NCBI GenBank assembly: GCA_016794505.1
Contig: JAEUJZ010000049.1
Coordinates: forward strand, 188,136 to 252,135
Reading direction: 5' to 3'
DNA from: Myxococcales bacterium
GTDB taxonomy: Bacteria; Myxococcota_A; Polyangia; Palsa-1104; JAEUJZ01
DNA: 64,000 bases
Positions 36,377-46,220 of the stretch are shown piece after piece. The position numbers were made by a program, and so were the translations under genes. Each line of letters begins with the position of its first letter. Position 1 is the first letter of the stretch. The notes below the pieces were generated by a model. It was not told where the DNA came from, ran no database searches, and worked only from the letters and a program-made list of their open reading frames with translations.

Positions 36377-37885
36377 ATGAACGACACGCGGCAATCGGTT
36401 TCTGTGTTTTCTCGCTCCGGCACACGCAAAGCGGGCTGGCTGCTTTCGCTGTGTACCGTGGCTCTGCTTCTGCCTGGCTGCATGGAGGCGGGCGGTACGC
36501 ACGGCCAACATTCGCACGACGACTCGACGGCAAACCCTGCGGCACCGGCCGAGTCGCTGTCTGCCTTGGCCAAGTACGTCTTTACGCCCGACAGCAACTT
36601 TTCTTGGAAGCTGCGCGAGACGGTCAAGGGGGCCGATTACACGGCGCACTTTCTCGACATGACCTCGCTTTCGTGGCGCAGCAAGGCCGAGGTCGATCAG
36701 ACGGTGTGGAAACATCACCTGACGATCGTCGTGCCAAGTCGCGTGCTGCCTGGACCGAACATCCTTTACATCGGCGGCGGCAGCAGCACCAGCATGCCCC
36801 CTTCGACCCCTTCGGACACGATCGTCAATCTGGCGCGCTTGACCGGCGCCGTGACCATTGAGCTGCGCCAGGTTCCAAACCAGCCGCTGGTGTTCAGCAA
36901 CCACGATGGCAAGCCCCATACCGAAGACGGCATCGTCGCGTTTTCGTGGAAACAGGCCATGAAGACCGGCGATCCGACGTGGTCGGCGCGCTTCCCGATG
37001 GTGAAAAGCTCGGTGCGGGCCATCGATGCGGCGCGCGAGTTTCTGTACAGCCCGGCCGGTGGCAGCCGCAGCCTGGACAGCTTCATCGTCATGGGCGCAT
37101 CCAAGCGCGGCTGGACCGCGTGGCTCACCGCTGCCGTCGATCCGCGGGTTGTCGGCGTCGTGCCCATCGTCATCGACGTCTTGAACACCAACGCGTTCAT
37201 GAAGCAGCACATCGAGACCTATGGCTTCTGGGCCATCAGTCTGTACGACTACTTCTACAACGACATCACGACGCACATCGGCAGCGACGAGATGAACACG
37301 CTGCTCAAGAACGAAGACCCGTACTTCTTCCGCGACAAGCTGACCATGCCCAAGTACATGGTGAACGCGACCAACGACCAGTTCTTCTTGCCGGATGGTT
37401 CGCAGAACTACTTCGCGGATCTCAAGGGTGAAAAGTACCTGCGCTACGTCGCCAATGCCGATCACTCGCTGCGTGGCAGTGACTATCTGGAAGGCATCGC
37501 GGCCTATGTTGCAGCGCTGCGACGCGGCAGCGAGCGTCCGAGCTTCGCCTGGCAGTTCCAAGGCGAGGACACGATTCGCGTCGAGAGCAAGCAGCCAGTG
37601 AGCCGCGCGCTTCTGTGGCAGGCGACAAACCCGACGCGCCGCGACTTCCGACAAGAGGCGATTGGCAAGGTATGGACCAGCACCGTGCTGACCGCTGGCT
37701 CGGATGGCTCGTTCGTCGGCAAGGTCATCAAGCCCGCGACGGGATACACCGCGTTTTTCATCGAGCTAGAGTACGCAGGCGATCTCGCCGTGCCGCAGAA
37801 GTACACAACGCAAGTGCGCGTGCTGCCCGATGTGCGGCCCTTTGCGAACATCGACCCGCGGCTCGGGAAGCTCGAAGGCACCTAA
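36377..37885 (+). CDS. PhoPQ-activated pathogenicity-related (PqaA-like) lipoprotein
   Basis: The ATG at 36377 has GGGAGGA eight bases upstream and gives 502 residues. A lipobox (LLLPGC, Cys35) anchors it. The body matches the PhoPQ-activated pathogenicity-related family: LTIVVPSRVLPGPNILYIGG, SFIVMGASKRGWTAWLTAA with the presumed nucleophile Ser, and VVGVVPIVIDVLN. Members have an alpha/beta hydrolase-like fold, and PqaA in Salmonella is linked to antimicrobial peptide resistance. A C-terminal beta domain (TIRVESKQPVSRALLWQATN) follows. Earlier in-frame codons exist, but they lie inside the sequence antisense to the methyltransferase gene. Confidence 0.85.
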   Translation: MNDTRQSVSVFSRSGTRKAGWLLSLCTVALLLPGCMEAGGTHGQHSHDDSTANPAAPAESLSALAKYVFTPDSNFSWKLRETVKGADYTAHFLDMTSLSWRSKAEVDQTVWKHHLTIVVPSRVLPGPNILYIGGGSSTSMPPSTPSDTIVNLARLTGAVTIELRQVPNQPLVFSNHDGKPHTEDGIVAFSWKQAMKTGDPTWSARFPMVKSSVRAIDAAREFLYSPAGGSRSLDSFIVMGASKRGWTAWLTAAVDPRVVGVVPIVIDVLNTNAFMKQHIETYGFWAISLYDYFYNDITTHIGSDEMNTLLKNEDPYFFRDKLTMPKYMVNATNDQFFLPDGSQNYFADLKGEKYLRYVANADHSLRGSDYLEGIAAYVAALRRGSERPSFAWQFQGEDTIRVESKQPVSRALLWQATNPTRRDFRQEAIGKVWTSTVLTAGSDGSFVGKVIKPATGYTAFFIELEYAGDLAVPQKYTTQVRVLPDVRPFANIDPRLGKLEGT

Positions 37886-37888
37886 CCT

Positions 37889-39454
37889 TCAGCTCACCTG
37901 ATTGGCTGCCACCCACGTTCCATGGAAGCCAAACGGGATGCGCTGGCGAGTCGGGATGATGGCGACGGGCTCGCCTTCGATGTCTTGCGCATCAAGCAGA
38001 AGCAGCTCGGACTGGCCCGTGTCCGCATGAAAGACCGTGGTGAGCAGATAGCCATCGCCTTCGTCGGCGTTCGGCGTCCGCGGGATGAACAGCGCTTCAT
38101 TGGTGTAGCTGCTTGGGCCGAGCACGCGGCAGTTCACCTGCGACGTCTGCAGATCGATGTGCAGGATCGCGTTTAGCGCTCCGCGACCGCAGATGACGCC
38201 GCGCCGGCCGGCCAGATAACCGTGGCGATGCCGACGCGTGGCATAGCGCGGATCGATGACGGGAAACTCGCAGGCGATGTCCGTCAGCAGCTCTTCGCGC
38301 AGCGTGCCGGTCGAAAGGTCCAGGCGCATGCGCACCAGCTGACCCGGCGGGTACTCGGTGATCTTGGCGTTCGGATTTTCGCCGCCCGGATCAAAGAGCG
38401 GCAGCCTGCTGTACTTGACGACGTCCAGCACCACCGCTTCGCCGTCATCGAAGGCGTTGAGTGGGTGAAAGATGTAGCAGCTTGGGATCTCGTACCAGCG
38501 CACGCGGCCGCTTGCGTCGTCACGTGGCACGACGCCGATGCGCGACCCGCGCGAGGGCTGCCAGCGGATGCCGTTGGGGTTGTCGAGCTCGCGCAGGTTC
38601 AGCACCGCAGGCAGGTGATAAAAGACGGCGCGCGTCTCGGTCACGCTGAAGTCGTGCATCATCGCGGCGTACGGCGTGGGCACGTCGCGTCGCAGCGTGC
38701 ACGCACCGCTGCGGTCGAAGACGTAATACGTCAGGCCCGGACGATCGAGCCAGTAACCGAAGGTGTAGATGCGTTCGGTCTGCGGATCGATCTTGGGGTG
38801 CGCCACCATGCCGCCGTTTTCGCGCACCAAGGCGCCGGCAAAGTCGAACTCGCCGCGGGTGGTAAGCGTCTGCGGATCGATCTCGTGCGCGGGCGAGCCC
38901 TCGACGAGCGACAGCAGGCGCCCGGCCATCATCTGGATGTTGGTGTTGCTGCGGTTCATGGCGCGTAGCACGCACAGGAACTGCTCACGCGTGGGCGGCA
39001 GCCCCAGCTTGTTGCGCAGCGGCATGGCGAGAATCTCAAGCGGCGATAGGCCCAAGGCCATAAGCCCGGCAAACGGCGTCGAGATGCCGAAGTCGCGAAT
39101 GCCCCCGAACAGCGCGCGTCCGGCCGCTTCTTCGAGTTCGAGCTTGGCGGTGCGCACCCAGCGGCTCTTGTGCTGCACGGCTCCGTCGGCGAAGCGGAAC
39201 GCGTCGATCATGCCGTCGCCATCGAACCAGTGATACAGCGTGCGCGACAGCGGTTCGAAGCGCGGCGCGGGGCTCATGCGATACAGCGTTCCGCAAAAGC
39301 CGTCGGGAATGCGTCCCAGGCGCGGCACCAGACCGGAAAAATCAGCCTCGCGTCCGACGGGCGCGAAGTTGCCCTCCAGATACGGGTTGGGCAGGTCGGG
39401 AATGGCGGGGCGGGGACGGTGCCGGTCCAGCGCGACAAGCAGGTCAGCAAGCAT
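37889..39454 (-). CDS. Carotenoid cleavage oxygenase (RPE65/CCD family)
   Basis: This 521-residue protein is a seven-bladed propeller dioxygenase. The four iron-binding histidines are visible at His219 (MVAHPKID), His267 (AMMHDFSVTE), His330 (YIFHPLNAFDDGE) and His511 (FGFHGTWV). The N-terminal YLEGNFAPVGRE and HWFDGDGM are also standard. It cleaves a double bond in carotenoids or related compounds, possibly lignin-derived stilbenes. It is cytoplasmic or membrane-associated. No carotenoid synthesis genes are nearby. The stop lies only 3 bp from the stop of the convergent PqaA-like gene. Confidence 0.9.
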   Translation of the reverse strand: MLADLLVALDRHRPRPAIPDLPNPYLEGNFAPVGREADFSGLVPRLGRIPDGFCGTLYRMSPAPRFEPLSRTLYHWFDGDGMIDAFRFADGAVQHKSRWVRTAKLELEEAAGRALFGGIRDFGISTPFAGLMALGLSPLEILAMPLRNKLGLPPTREQFLCVLRAMNRSNTNIQMMAGRLLSLVEGSPAHEIDPQTLTTRGEFDFAGALVRENGGMVAHPKIDPQTERIYTFGYWLDRPGLTYYVFDRSGACTLRRDVPTPYAAMMHDFSVTETRAVFYHLPAVLNLRELDNPNGIRWQPSRGSRIGVVPRDDASGRVRWYEIPSCYIFHPLNAFDDGEAVVLDVVKYSRLPLFDPGGENPNAKITEYPPGQLVRMRLDLSTGTLREELLTDIACEFPVIDPRYATRRHRHGYLAGRRGVICGRGALNAILHIDLQTSQVNCRVLGPSSYTNEALFIPRTPNADEGDGYLLTTVFHADTGQSELLLLDAQDIEGEPVAIIPTRQRIPFGFHGTWVAANQVS

Positions 39455-40063
39455 GCTGTAAGCACGTCACTGCCGCGGCCAAATTGCAAGCCTCTGCTGG
39501 CAGAGCGTTTGCTGCGTCAGTCCACGGTGCGCAGCGCTTGCTGCACTTCCGACACTCTGTCCGCGATGCCGATCCACGGCTCGCTGAGGGCGCCATCTAG
39601 CGATGCGCGCGGCGATACAGGGCAGCTTCTCGTGGGCAGGCGTGCAGCCACCCCCCCCAACGAGCAGGGAAGCCAGGAAGACCGGGCGCAGGACGCGGAA
39701 TGATTGAATAATAAAAGCGCAACAGGCTAGTCTGTGTCGGTTTATTGACCTATGTAATCTGGCGAAATAGAGCCGCGTCCATATGTCGTTTTATTGCTGC
39801 ATAAAGAGATTCGACGGAAGAGATGAGTTGTCAGCGGCCCGAGCCGGCGAGGAACGCGCGCGGATGCTCGGGCGGAAGCGGAAGCCCGATCTGGCGCAGA
39901 CCATCAAGCGACGGCCATGCTGCCTTGCGTGCGCAGGGCCGAATCGTGGGACGGGGGCTGCGCACGTCGGCACTTGGGTGAACCGCGCTGTCGAGGCGCA
40001 GCATCATAATGGCGGCTATCGTCGGCTGTGGCGGCTCGCACGGCCGACACATGGAGATCGCTC
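39455..40063. other. 609-bp intergenic region, possible decayed small lipoprotein gene
   Basis: No intact gene is evident. On the minus strand, bases about 39710-39660 read FRVLRPVFLASLLVGGGGC, a good lipoprotein signal, and then meet a run of eight G (39651-39658). In a neighbouring frame after the run the sequence reads SLDGALSEPWIGIADRVSEV and stops at 39517-39519. A one-base change in the run would join them. The remainder to 40063 is AT-rich near 39700-39830 and holds no recognisable element. Confidence 0.35.
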
Positions 40064-40945
40064 ATGCCCAGCTTGGTTCCGGCTCGTCGCGTCGCTTGCG
40101 TCTTTTCGCTCGTCGTTCTGCTTGCTGCAGGCTGCTCGCACACCGCGTTTGTGCCCGACCGCAGCCATGGCTTTGAGTCGCACGTGGCGACCACGGCCCG
40201 CGGCCCACACCGCTTTTTCGTGTACCGTCCACCCGGTCACGAGCGACGGGGGGAAAAGCTGCCGGTCATCTTGTACCTGCATGGCGGCGGCGAGCGCGGC
40301 AACGACGGCATCGCAGCCACGCAGGTCGGCATGGGCCCGGTCGTGCAAGGGACGCTGGGCTATTTTCCATTTCTCGTCGTGTTTCCACAGTGCGAGCCGT
40401 CGGGGTTCTGGGCGCTGCCGGACATGGCCGAGCGCGCCATGGAGGCGCTCGACATCGCGCTGCGCGAGCACAACGGGGACCCCGAGCGCGTCTATGTCAC
40501 GGGCAACTCGATGGGCGGCTTTGGGACGTATTACTTGGCGGCGCGCTATCCCGGACGCTTCGCGGCGCTGGCGCCGATCTGTGGTGGCGTCAAGCCGCCG
40601 CCGTGGGTGCGGGTGCCTAAAGAAGGCCGACTGATCGATCTCGACGGCGATCCCTATGCCCAGATGGCGGAAAAGCTGGGGCAGACGCCGACGTGGATCT
40701 TCCATGGCTCGCGCGATCCGCTGGTACCCGTGGCGATGTCGCGCAAGATGGCGGCGGCGCTGCGCAAGGCCGGCGGCATCGTCCGCTATACCGAGTGGCC
40801 CAAGACCGGCCACGCCGCCGAAGAGCCGACGTATGCCCAGCCGGCGCTGTTCGAGTGGTTTCTGAAGCAGCGCCGCGGCCAGCCCAGTCTTGATGCCGGG
40901 GACCGCTCCTCGCCCGAGGCGGTTGCGACCGCGACCGGCGGCTAG
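40064..40945 (+). CDS. Alpha/beta hydrolase lipoprotein (esterase/depolymerase-like)
   Basis: The ATG at 40064 has GGAG eight bases upstream and gives 293 residues. A lipobox (LLAAGC, Cys24) anchors it. The hydrolase triad is visible: Ser149 (VTGNSMGGFG), Asp218 (HGSRDPLVP) and His250 (WPKTGHAAE). The oxyanion segment is ILYLHGGGERGND. This arrangement matches prolyl-oligopeptidase/feruloyl-esterase-like and polymer depolymerase families in the envelope. The substrate is unknown. An upstream in-frame ATG at 40028 is less likely because it would bury the signal peptide. Confidence 0.85.
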   Translation: MPSLVPARRVACVFSLVVLLAAGCSHTAFVPDRSHGFESHVATTARGPHRFFVYRPPGHERRGEKLPVILYLHGGGERGNDGIAATQVGMGPVVQGTLGYFPFLVVFPQCEPSGFWALPDMAERAMEALDIALREHNGDPERVYVTGNSMGGFGTYYLAARYPGRFAALAPICGGVKPPPWVRVPKEGRLIDLDGDPYAQMAEKLGQTPTWIFHGSRDPLVPVAMSRKMAAALRKAGGIVRYTEWPKTGHAAEEPTYAQPALFEWFLKQRRGQPSLDAGDRSSPEAVATATGG

Positions 40946-41016
40946 CCGTCGTTGTTGCCCAGTGCCAGCGCAGGTCGTGCGAAGATGGCCATCAGATCGT
41001 TCGCCAAGGGGGGCGT

Positions 41017-42417
41017 ATGGATCAAGACTTTCACTATTACGGGACGTTTTATGCGGCGCGCATTGCGGGCTTTAACGCGGCGAATGCGACGCTCATCGCC
41101 AAGTGCTCAAACTTCATCGACTTCCTGAGCAACCAAGGCTATGGCGGCTATTGGCGCTTGGTGCGCGACAAGCGAAAGCTGGCCTCGCGCGATCAGTACA
41201 CCGTCGTTGGAGACGTGACCAGCCCGCGCTATACGTTCCAAGGCACGCTGAGCACGGGGGTGGCGGCTGAAGACGGCATGTGGTGTTCGTATCACTTTAC
41301 GCCGGGGAACTTTGCCGACCCAGAAGGTGTGCCGACCCCGGCGGCGGTACACGGCGAACGAGTGGCGGCGCTCTTGCCGGCTCCAACCGATGACAGCATC
41401 GGCCGCTATCACGAAGTGCGCAGGACGCCGGGTATCTCGAAACCTGAGCATGCGACGCTGCTCAACCGGCCGATGAGCGGGCTGTCACGGGCCCTGCTCG
41501 CCGACACCATCGAAGGAGCCAACAACCCCGCCCGCCTGCGTCGCATCCTGATGCGGGCCGTTGGCGCGTCTGAGCTCTTGGGCGAAAACGCCACCGTTGA
41601 ACAGAACACGCTACGCCGCTTTCGCTTGTGCCTGCTGGGTGTCCGCGCGCACGTCATCGCCGACACCTGGGCGCACCAAGACTTCAGCGGCATCGGCCAC
41701 GACATGAACACCTATTGGGATGTCAACGGCTGGAGCGTCGGGCGCCAAGGCATCCAATACGATGTCGGCAATGGCTGGGTCGACGTCGTGCTGAGCAGCA
41801 GCAGCCACGAGAACCTGCAGGCCGCGCCCAACGTCGCCAAGATTGGCCACGGCTGGATGGGGCACTTTCCCGACTACAGCTTCGTCAAGTTTCGCTATCG
41901 CCCTGGGTGGGGCCGCAAGAGCGACACCTTGGAGCGCGACAATCCGACCCAGTATCGCTACGCCTTCTTGGAGCTGTGCAGCCTGTTTGCGCGGGCGCGC
42001 AGCCGGGACAATCACTTCGAACCGGGCGGCGCGACGAGCTGGCTTACCAAGGCCGGTCAGGCGATCTCATCGGCCTGTGATGTCGCCGACAAGTCGGTCT
42101 GCCCGCGCGTCCATTCGTCGAACGCGTGGCTGGAACAGATGGCGGGTCTGGGCACGCCGATGGATCTCATCAACACCAAGCTAGAGCCAGATCCCAAGGC
42201 CGTGCTCGACGGCTTGCTCGAAGGCACCGACGGCTATACGCGCTATGGCACGTACATCGTGCAGGCAACGAGCGATCTGTACCTGTTTCAGATCGCCGCC
42301 GACTATCACTTCCACTTCGTGCGGAACTTCTTGAAGCGGCACGACATCATGACCTTTGGCGGTAGCTGGTCGCAGCAGATCGGCCCGCTGTCCCAGACGG
42401 TGACCGACTTGTTCTAG
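41017..42417 (+). CDS. DUF6765 family protein
   Basis: This 466-residue protein opens MDQDFHYYGTFYAARIAGFN, the hallmark of DUF6765. His-rich motifs such as RAHVIADTWAHQDFSGIGHD suggest a metal-dependent alpha-helical fold related to zinc-dependent phospholipase C-like proteins. That relation is an inference from the HxxxDxxxH-like pattern. There is no signal peptide or membrane segment. It lies 71 bp after a hydrolase gene and 195 bp before a lipase-like gene, so a lipid or ester-related setting is possible. Confidence 0.75.
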   Translation: MDQDFHYYGTFYAARIAGFNAANATLIAKCSNFIDFLSNQGYGGYWRLVRDKRKLASRDQYTVVGDVTSPRYTFQGTLSTGVAAEDGMWCSYHFTPGNFADPEGVPTPAAVHGERVAALLPAPTDDSIGRYHEVRRTPGISKPEHATLLNRPMSGLSRALLADTIEGANNPARLRRILMRAVGASELLGENATVEQNTLRRFRLCLLGVRAHVIADTWAHQDFSGIGHDMNTYWDVNGWSVGRQGIQYDVGNGWVDVVLSSSSHENLQAAPNVAKIGHGWMGHFPDYSFVKFRYRPGWGRKSDTLERDNPTQYRYAFLELCSLFARARSRDNHFEPGGATSWLTKAGQAISSACDVADKSVCPRVHSSNAWLEQMAGLGTPMDLINTKLEPDPKAVLDGLLEGTDGYTRYGTYIVQATSDLYLFQIAADYHFHFVRNFLKRHDIMTFGGSWSQQIGPLSQTVTDLF

Positions 42418-42612
42418 CCAGATATTCGGTGGAAAACGGCGCGGCTTTGGCCCTGGCATCGGCTGGTGCCGCGACGATAAAACAACCGAAGCGCCGTGAC
42501 GTCTGGGGCGTACGCGTGCCCTGCCCGAATGGAAGGAGCGCGCGGTGCAATCGCGGTTGTGTTCTTTGGATGGCGCGGGTATGCCTGCCGCATTCGCATG
42601 CGGAGGTACACG

Positions 42613-44688
42613 ATGAGGCGTTCCACCAGTCGGACGCAGCGCCCAAGAGTCGGGGCTGCACTGTCCTTGTTGTCGGTTGTCTGCGGCGCGGCCATGAGCT
42701 GCGATCTGCCCGAGCGGTCCGAGCTAGAACCCAGCGCGGGCCCAAGCCTGGGGCAGCAGCCGGATGTGGCGGTGCGCGGGCACGGGCTTTCCGCTGCCGC
42801 TGCCGAGTCGCCGCGGCTTCTGGCGCTGCCGGCGGACTTGGTCGCGGCCTTTGATCCCAACCCGGCTCCCAGCGATGGCTATCGCGTGGTCGGCAGCCTG
42901 ACGCCGCCTGCGTGGTCGTGGGGGCAGATCGAGCTTTTGGAAGGCACGCAGCGCGTTCGGCGCGAGGGGTACAACCGCCGCACGGAAAAGCTGCGCGCTC
43001 GCGACACCTTTCAGTCGGACAAGTACCCGCTGCGGACCTATTTCGGCGCGCTGAATCAGCAGCTTGTCGACGGCTTCAACCTGTCTTACGGCCACGCCTG
43101 TGCAAGCGGCAGCAGCGACTGCCCAACGGGGCCGGGACCGACGCGCCCCGAGGCGCGCTTCGTGCTCTTGCACAAGGGACCCAAGACGGCCGCGCGAAGC
43201 TGTCGCACCGATCTTTCACCGACGCTGTTGGTCCACGGCGCCATGCAAGACGGCAACGTCTGGCTGTTCCCCGGCGGCAACGACGGCGCAGGCGGCGCAT
43301 TCCCCGGTACGACGCAGAAGACCGGCCTGGTGCAGCACCTGGAAGCGGCGGGGCGCTGCGTCTATGCCGTGACGTTTGGCAACTTTCACGGCGACAACTA
43401 CAGCCAGGCGATTGCGGTCGGCAACGCCGTGGCTCGCATCCGCGCGCTGCACAAGCGGTCCGACGGCACCCAGCCCAAGGTCGACGTCGTCGCCTGGAGC
43501 AAGGGCGTGCTGTCCGTCGATGCCTATCTGGCCAACGCGGCGACCTGGACGTATCCCGGCACGCGCTATTTCGATCGCTTGGCGACGGCGCAGGCCGCCG
43601 AGGTGCCGGTCTATCGCGATGACATTCGCGTGTACGTGGCGCTGTCGGGGCCGCATCGCGGGCTGGATCTGAACTTCCGCCATCCCATCCATGCGCTGAC
43701 CATCGCCAGCACATCGAACAACGCGCCCGTCGGACGTGGGCCGATGCCGTGGACGTGGTTTTCGGCGCTGCAGTGCGTGACCTGGGGGCCGGACTCGCCG
43801 TGGTTTGATAACCCCTATGCCAAGTCGGTATGCGAGGGCCGCGGCGGCACCTGGCCGGACTTCTTCCCGCGCATCTACATCTCGAACCTGTCGGGGCTGG
43901 ATGCGATGGGCAAGCCCGTGGCTGCAGCCAGCCTAAGGCGCCTAAACAGCGTCGAGGGTGTGCCAGACCGTCGCAACACGTTCGACGAGTACAACATCAG
44001 CCTGTTTGGCAGCCTGGACGAGAGCGGCGCCTACGCCAACGCCTACCTGGGACAGGTGCAGGCGGCGTACGATCTGCGTTCGCTATATCCGGTGCCGCGG
44101 CGCGACAGCAGCGACTGGAAAGACCTCGATCCCGACGAGAACCGCTTTTACCCGTGGATTCGGCCGAAGCTGTCATTCCTGGCCGGCGGCTATCTGGATG
44201 ACTCGGACCGCACCGCCTGTCGCAAGACGGCGTTTCTGCCTGCGGCGTCGCCGTGCATCGCCTGGCATACCTATCCGACGCTGCGCAACGCCGACTCGTC
44301 GAGCGGGCTTTACAACAAGTACCAGCTGTTTTCCGGGCTGGGCATTGCCGTCGCGGAAGAGCTTGGCGGGCACTTCATCGCGCGCTTGGCGGGACGCGGA
44401 CTGGATGCGCGCCTGGGGGCTCTTTACGTGCTGTATGGCAGCGCACTCGGCGCACCGGGCACCGCGTACGAGACCGACGGCATGAGCTGTTCGACCTGTG
44501 CTCCGAACAGCGACGGCGTGCTGTTCAAAGAGAGCATCGCCGCGCTCACCCAGCTGACCCAGGGCTGGACCAGCAGCAAGCGGAGCAGCAGCGCCAAGCA
44601 AGAAGCCATGCCCCTTGGCCACTTGGAAATCGGCGTCAGCCCCGCCGCCTGGGACAAGCTTCTGACCTTCATAAAGGCGCGGGACTAG
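42613..44688 (+). CDS. Lipase-like alpha/beta hydrolase lipoprotein
   Basis: The ATG at 42613 has GGAGG seven bases upstream and gives 691 residues. A lipobox-like CGAAMSC (Cys30) suggests lipid anchoring. The centre resembles class-2-type lipases: SPTLLVHGAMQDGNVWLFPG (oxyanion loop) and KVDVVAWSKGVLSVDAYLAN, with the presumed nucleophile Ser in AWSKG, a variant of GxSxG. The C-terminal third has paired cysteines (GMSCSTCAPNSDGV) and no recognised domain. The predicted role is an envelope or secreted lipase/esterase. A frame upstream to 42496 is open but has no good start signal. Confidence 0.75.
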   Translation: MRRSTSRTQRPRVGAALSLLSVVCGAAMSCDLPERSELEPSAGPSLGQQPDVAVRGHGLSAAAAESPRLLALPADLVAAFDPNPAPSDGYRVVGSLTPPAWSWGQIELLEGTQRVRREGYNRRTEKLRARDTFQSDKYPLRTYFGALNQQLVDGFNLSYGHACASGSSDCPTGPGPTRPEARFVLLHKGPKTAARSCRTDLSPTLLVHGAMQDGNVWLFPGGNDGAGGAFPGTTQKTGLVQHLEAAGRCVYAVTFGNFHGDNYSQAIAVGNAVARIRALHKRSDGTQPKVDVVAWSKGVLSVDAYLANAATWTYPGTRYFDRLATAQAAEVPVYRDDIRVYVALSGPHRGLDLNFRHPIHALTIASTSNNAPVGRGPMPWTWFSALQCVTWGPDSPWFDNPYAKSVCEGRGGTWPDFFPRIYISNLSGLDAMGKPVAAASLRRLNSVEGVPDRRNTFDEYNISLFGSLDESGAYANAYLGQVQAAYDLRSLYPVPRRDSSDWKDLDPDENRFYPWIRPKLSFLAGGYLDDSDRTACRKTAFLPAASPCIAWHTYPTLRNADSSSGLYNKYQLFSGLGIAVAEELGGHFIARLAGRGLDARLGALYVLYGSALGAPGTAYETDGMSCSTCAPNSDGVLFKESIAALTQLTQGWTSSKRSSSAKQEAMPLGHLEIGVSPAAWDKLLTFIKARD

Positions 44689-44718
44689 GGTCGCGTTGAG
44701 GGAATCAATCAATGATCT

Positions 44719-44751
44719 TAAGATAAATAAACGAAGCGTTTATTTATCTTA
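44719..44751. terminator. Bidirectional intrinsic terminator
   Basis: A 15-bp perfect stem (TAAGATAAATAAACG, loop AAG, CGTTTATTTATCTTA) lies in the 68-bp gap between the convergent lipase-like and porin-like genes. The stem is AT-rich with few G-C pairs, but its length and position make termination in both directions likely. Confidence 0.8.
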
Positions 44752-44756
44752 GCGAA

Positions 44757-46220
44757 TCAGTAGTTGATCTGCATGTGCAGGCGCGTCACGTGACCGCTCT
44801 CTTGCTTGTACGGGTATTTGTCGGATGTGCGGTCGGCGATCAGGTACGCAACGACGACTTCAAACGCCGGCACAAGCTGCCACTCGGCCCCGAACTCGAC
44901 CTCGCGCACTTCGTAGTGCGGGGCATTGGTAAAGAACTTCTTGCCGCCGCTGTACAGCGTGCCGCGGACAAACGGAATCAGCGCGGGCGTTCCCAAAAGA
45001 TGCGCGAATCGCCACATCGCTTGCACATAGCCGCCGTACAAAAAGCGGCTGTCCACTCGATTCGGCTCGTCGATACCCAAGGACGGGCTGATTCCGATGT
45101 TGAACTCGCTGATCAGGCCAAACGGCTTGGGAAAAAGCACCGCGCTGATGTGTCCGCGGGCATCGTCAAACGTGTTGTCGGCGCTGGCTGACGTGATCGG
45201 CGGGCCGTCTTTGGGGGACTCCAGCTTGACGGTGTACTTGCCGTAGTAGCCGCCACCGCCAAGCTCTAGGAACTGGCTGCCCAGGGCAAAGGGCCAGGTG
45301 ACGCGGGCGATGACGTGCGGGAAGGCGTTGGCCTCGGCGCGGTTTAGAACCTGACCGTTAAAGACGCCGAAACCGACCACGCCGTAATCGCCTGAGCCTT
45401 TCAGTCCCGATTCGACGAGGTGGCGGAAGCGCGAGCGGATGTGCGCAGGCGCCCAATAGAAGAACACGCCCAGGTCGCGCTCGTTTTGCCAGGCGCTGTT
45501 TAGCGCGTCGCTGCGGTCGGGCGGTATGCGGTTCTGACTGGACTGCAGGTTTTCAAAGCCAAAGGGAATCTTCGACTGACCGATGCGCAGGCGAAATTCC
45601 TTTTTGCGATCCAAAAAGACATCAGCATAAAAATCGCGAACGATACCGACATTTAACTGATCGCCAATGGCGCTCGCAAAATCCGGCTGGATGTATACCG
45701 AGACCCGCGGATGCACGTCGCCAAACAAGATGACGCGGGCGCGGCGGATATAGAACCCGCCGTTCTTGCCGATGGACTTGTCCCCCTGTTCGTTGATCAG
45801 GTTTTCGTTGCTGGCGGCGCTGGGAATCTGGTTGTAGCGAATCTGCAGATAGCCGCGGATCTGCAAGCGGTGGTACCAGGCGCTGGTGTCGCTTTCGGCC
45901 GGGGCCGGGCTCGGCGGTGGCGGCTGCGTAGCCAGTGCAGGCAAGCGGCTGGTGAGCAGCGCGCGAAGCTCGGCAAGCTCGGTCTCGTGCCGGGCAAGCT
46001 GTGCGTCACGGATCTGAAGCTGACGGCGAAGCTCGTCTTCTTTTTCGCTGGGGGCTGCGGGCGGGGGCGCGACGACGGGGGCGGGCCCGCCACTGCCTGA
46101 GGGCCGCGCGATACCCGAGCCCTCCGGGCGTGGGTTTCCGTCGACATCTCCTGCGGCATGGCTTTGGTGTGGCAGGAAAAAAAGGAACAGGCAGGACGTG
46201 ACCAGAACGATGTGCAGCAT
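44757..46220 (-). CDS. Phosphate-selective porin O/P-like outer membrane protein
   Basis: The ATG at 46220 (MLHIVLVTSCLFLFFLP) opens a signal peptide, giving 487 residues. After a Pro-rich segment comes a short coiled coil (EDELRRQLQIRDAQLARHET) typical of OprO/OprP-type porins. A beta-barrel domain follows (YLQIRYNQIPSA, FYIRRARVILFGDVHPRVSV, LRIGQSKIPFGFENLQSSQN). The sequence ends in a strand with an aromatic last residue (RLHMQINY), as expected for BAM-assembled barrels. It probably takes up anions such as phosphate or pyrophosphate. The long upstream open frame to 46400 is not coding. Confidence 0.87.
   Translation of the reverse strand: MLHIVLVTSCLFLFFLPHQSHAAGDVDGNPRPEGSGIARPSGSGGPAPVVAPPPAAPSEKEDELRRQLQIRDAQLARHETELAELRALLTSRLPALATQPPPPSPAPAESDTSAWYHRLQIRGYLQIRYNQIPSAASNENLINEQGDKSIGKNGGFYIRRARVILFGDVHPRVSVYIQPDFASAIGDQLNVGIVRDFYADVFLDRKKEFRLRIGQSKIPFGFENLQSSQNRIPPDRSDALNSAWQNERDLGVFFYWAPAHIRSRFRHLVESGLKGSGDYGVVGFGVFNGQVLNRAEANAFPHVIARVTWPFALGSQFLELGGGGYYGKYTVKLESPKDGPPITSASADNTFDDARGHISAVLFPKPFGLISEFNIGISPSLGIDEPNRVDSRFLYGGYVQAMWRFAHLLGTPALIPFVRGTLYSGGKKFFTNAPHYEVREVEFGAEWQLVPAFEVVVAYLIADRTSDKYPYKQESGHVTRLHMQINY

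Noticed and set aside
36371..37654. 427-codon open frame on the minus strand opposite the PqaA-like gene
   Set aside because: It is antisense to a well-recognised family, has no domain of its own, and arises from GC-rich codon bias.
39783..40634. 283-codon plus-strand frame starting MSFYCCIKRF
   Set aside because: Its second half overlaps the alpha/beta hydrolase in another frame and it has no conserved motif; the hydrolase frame is correct.
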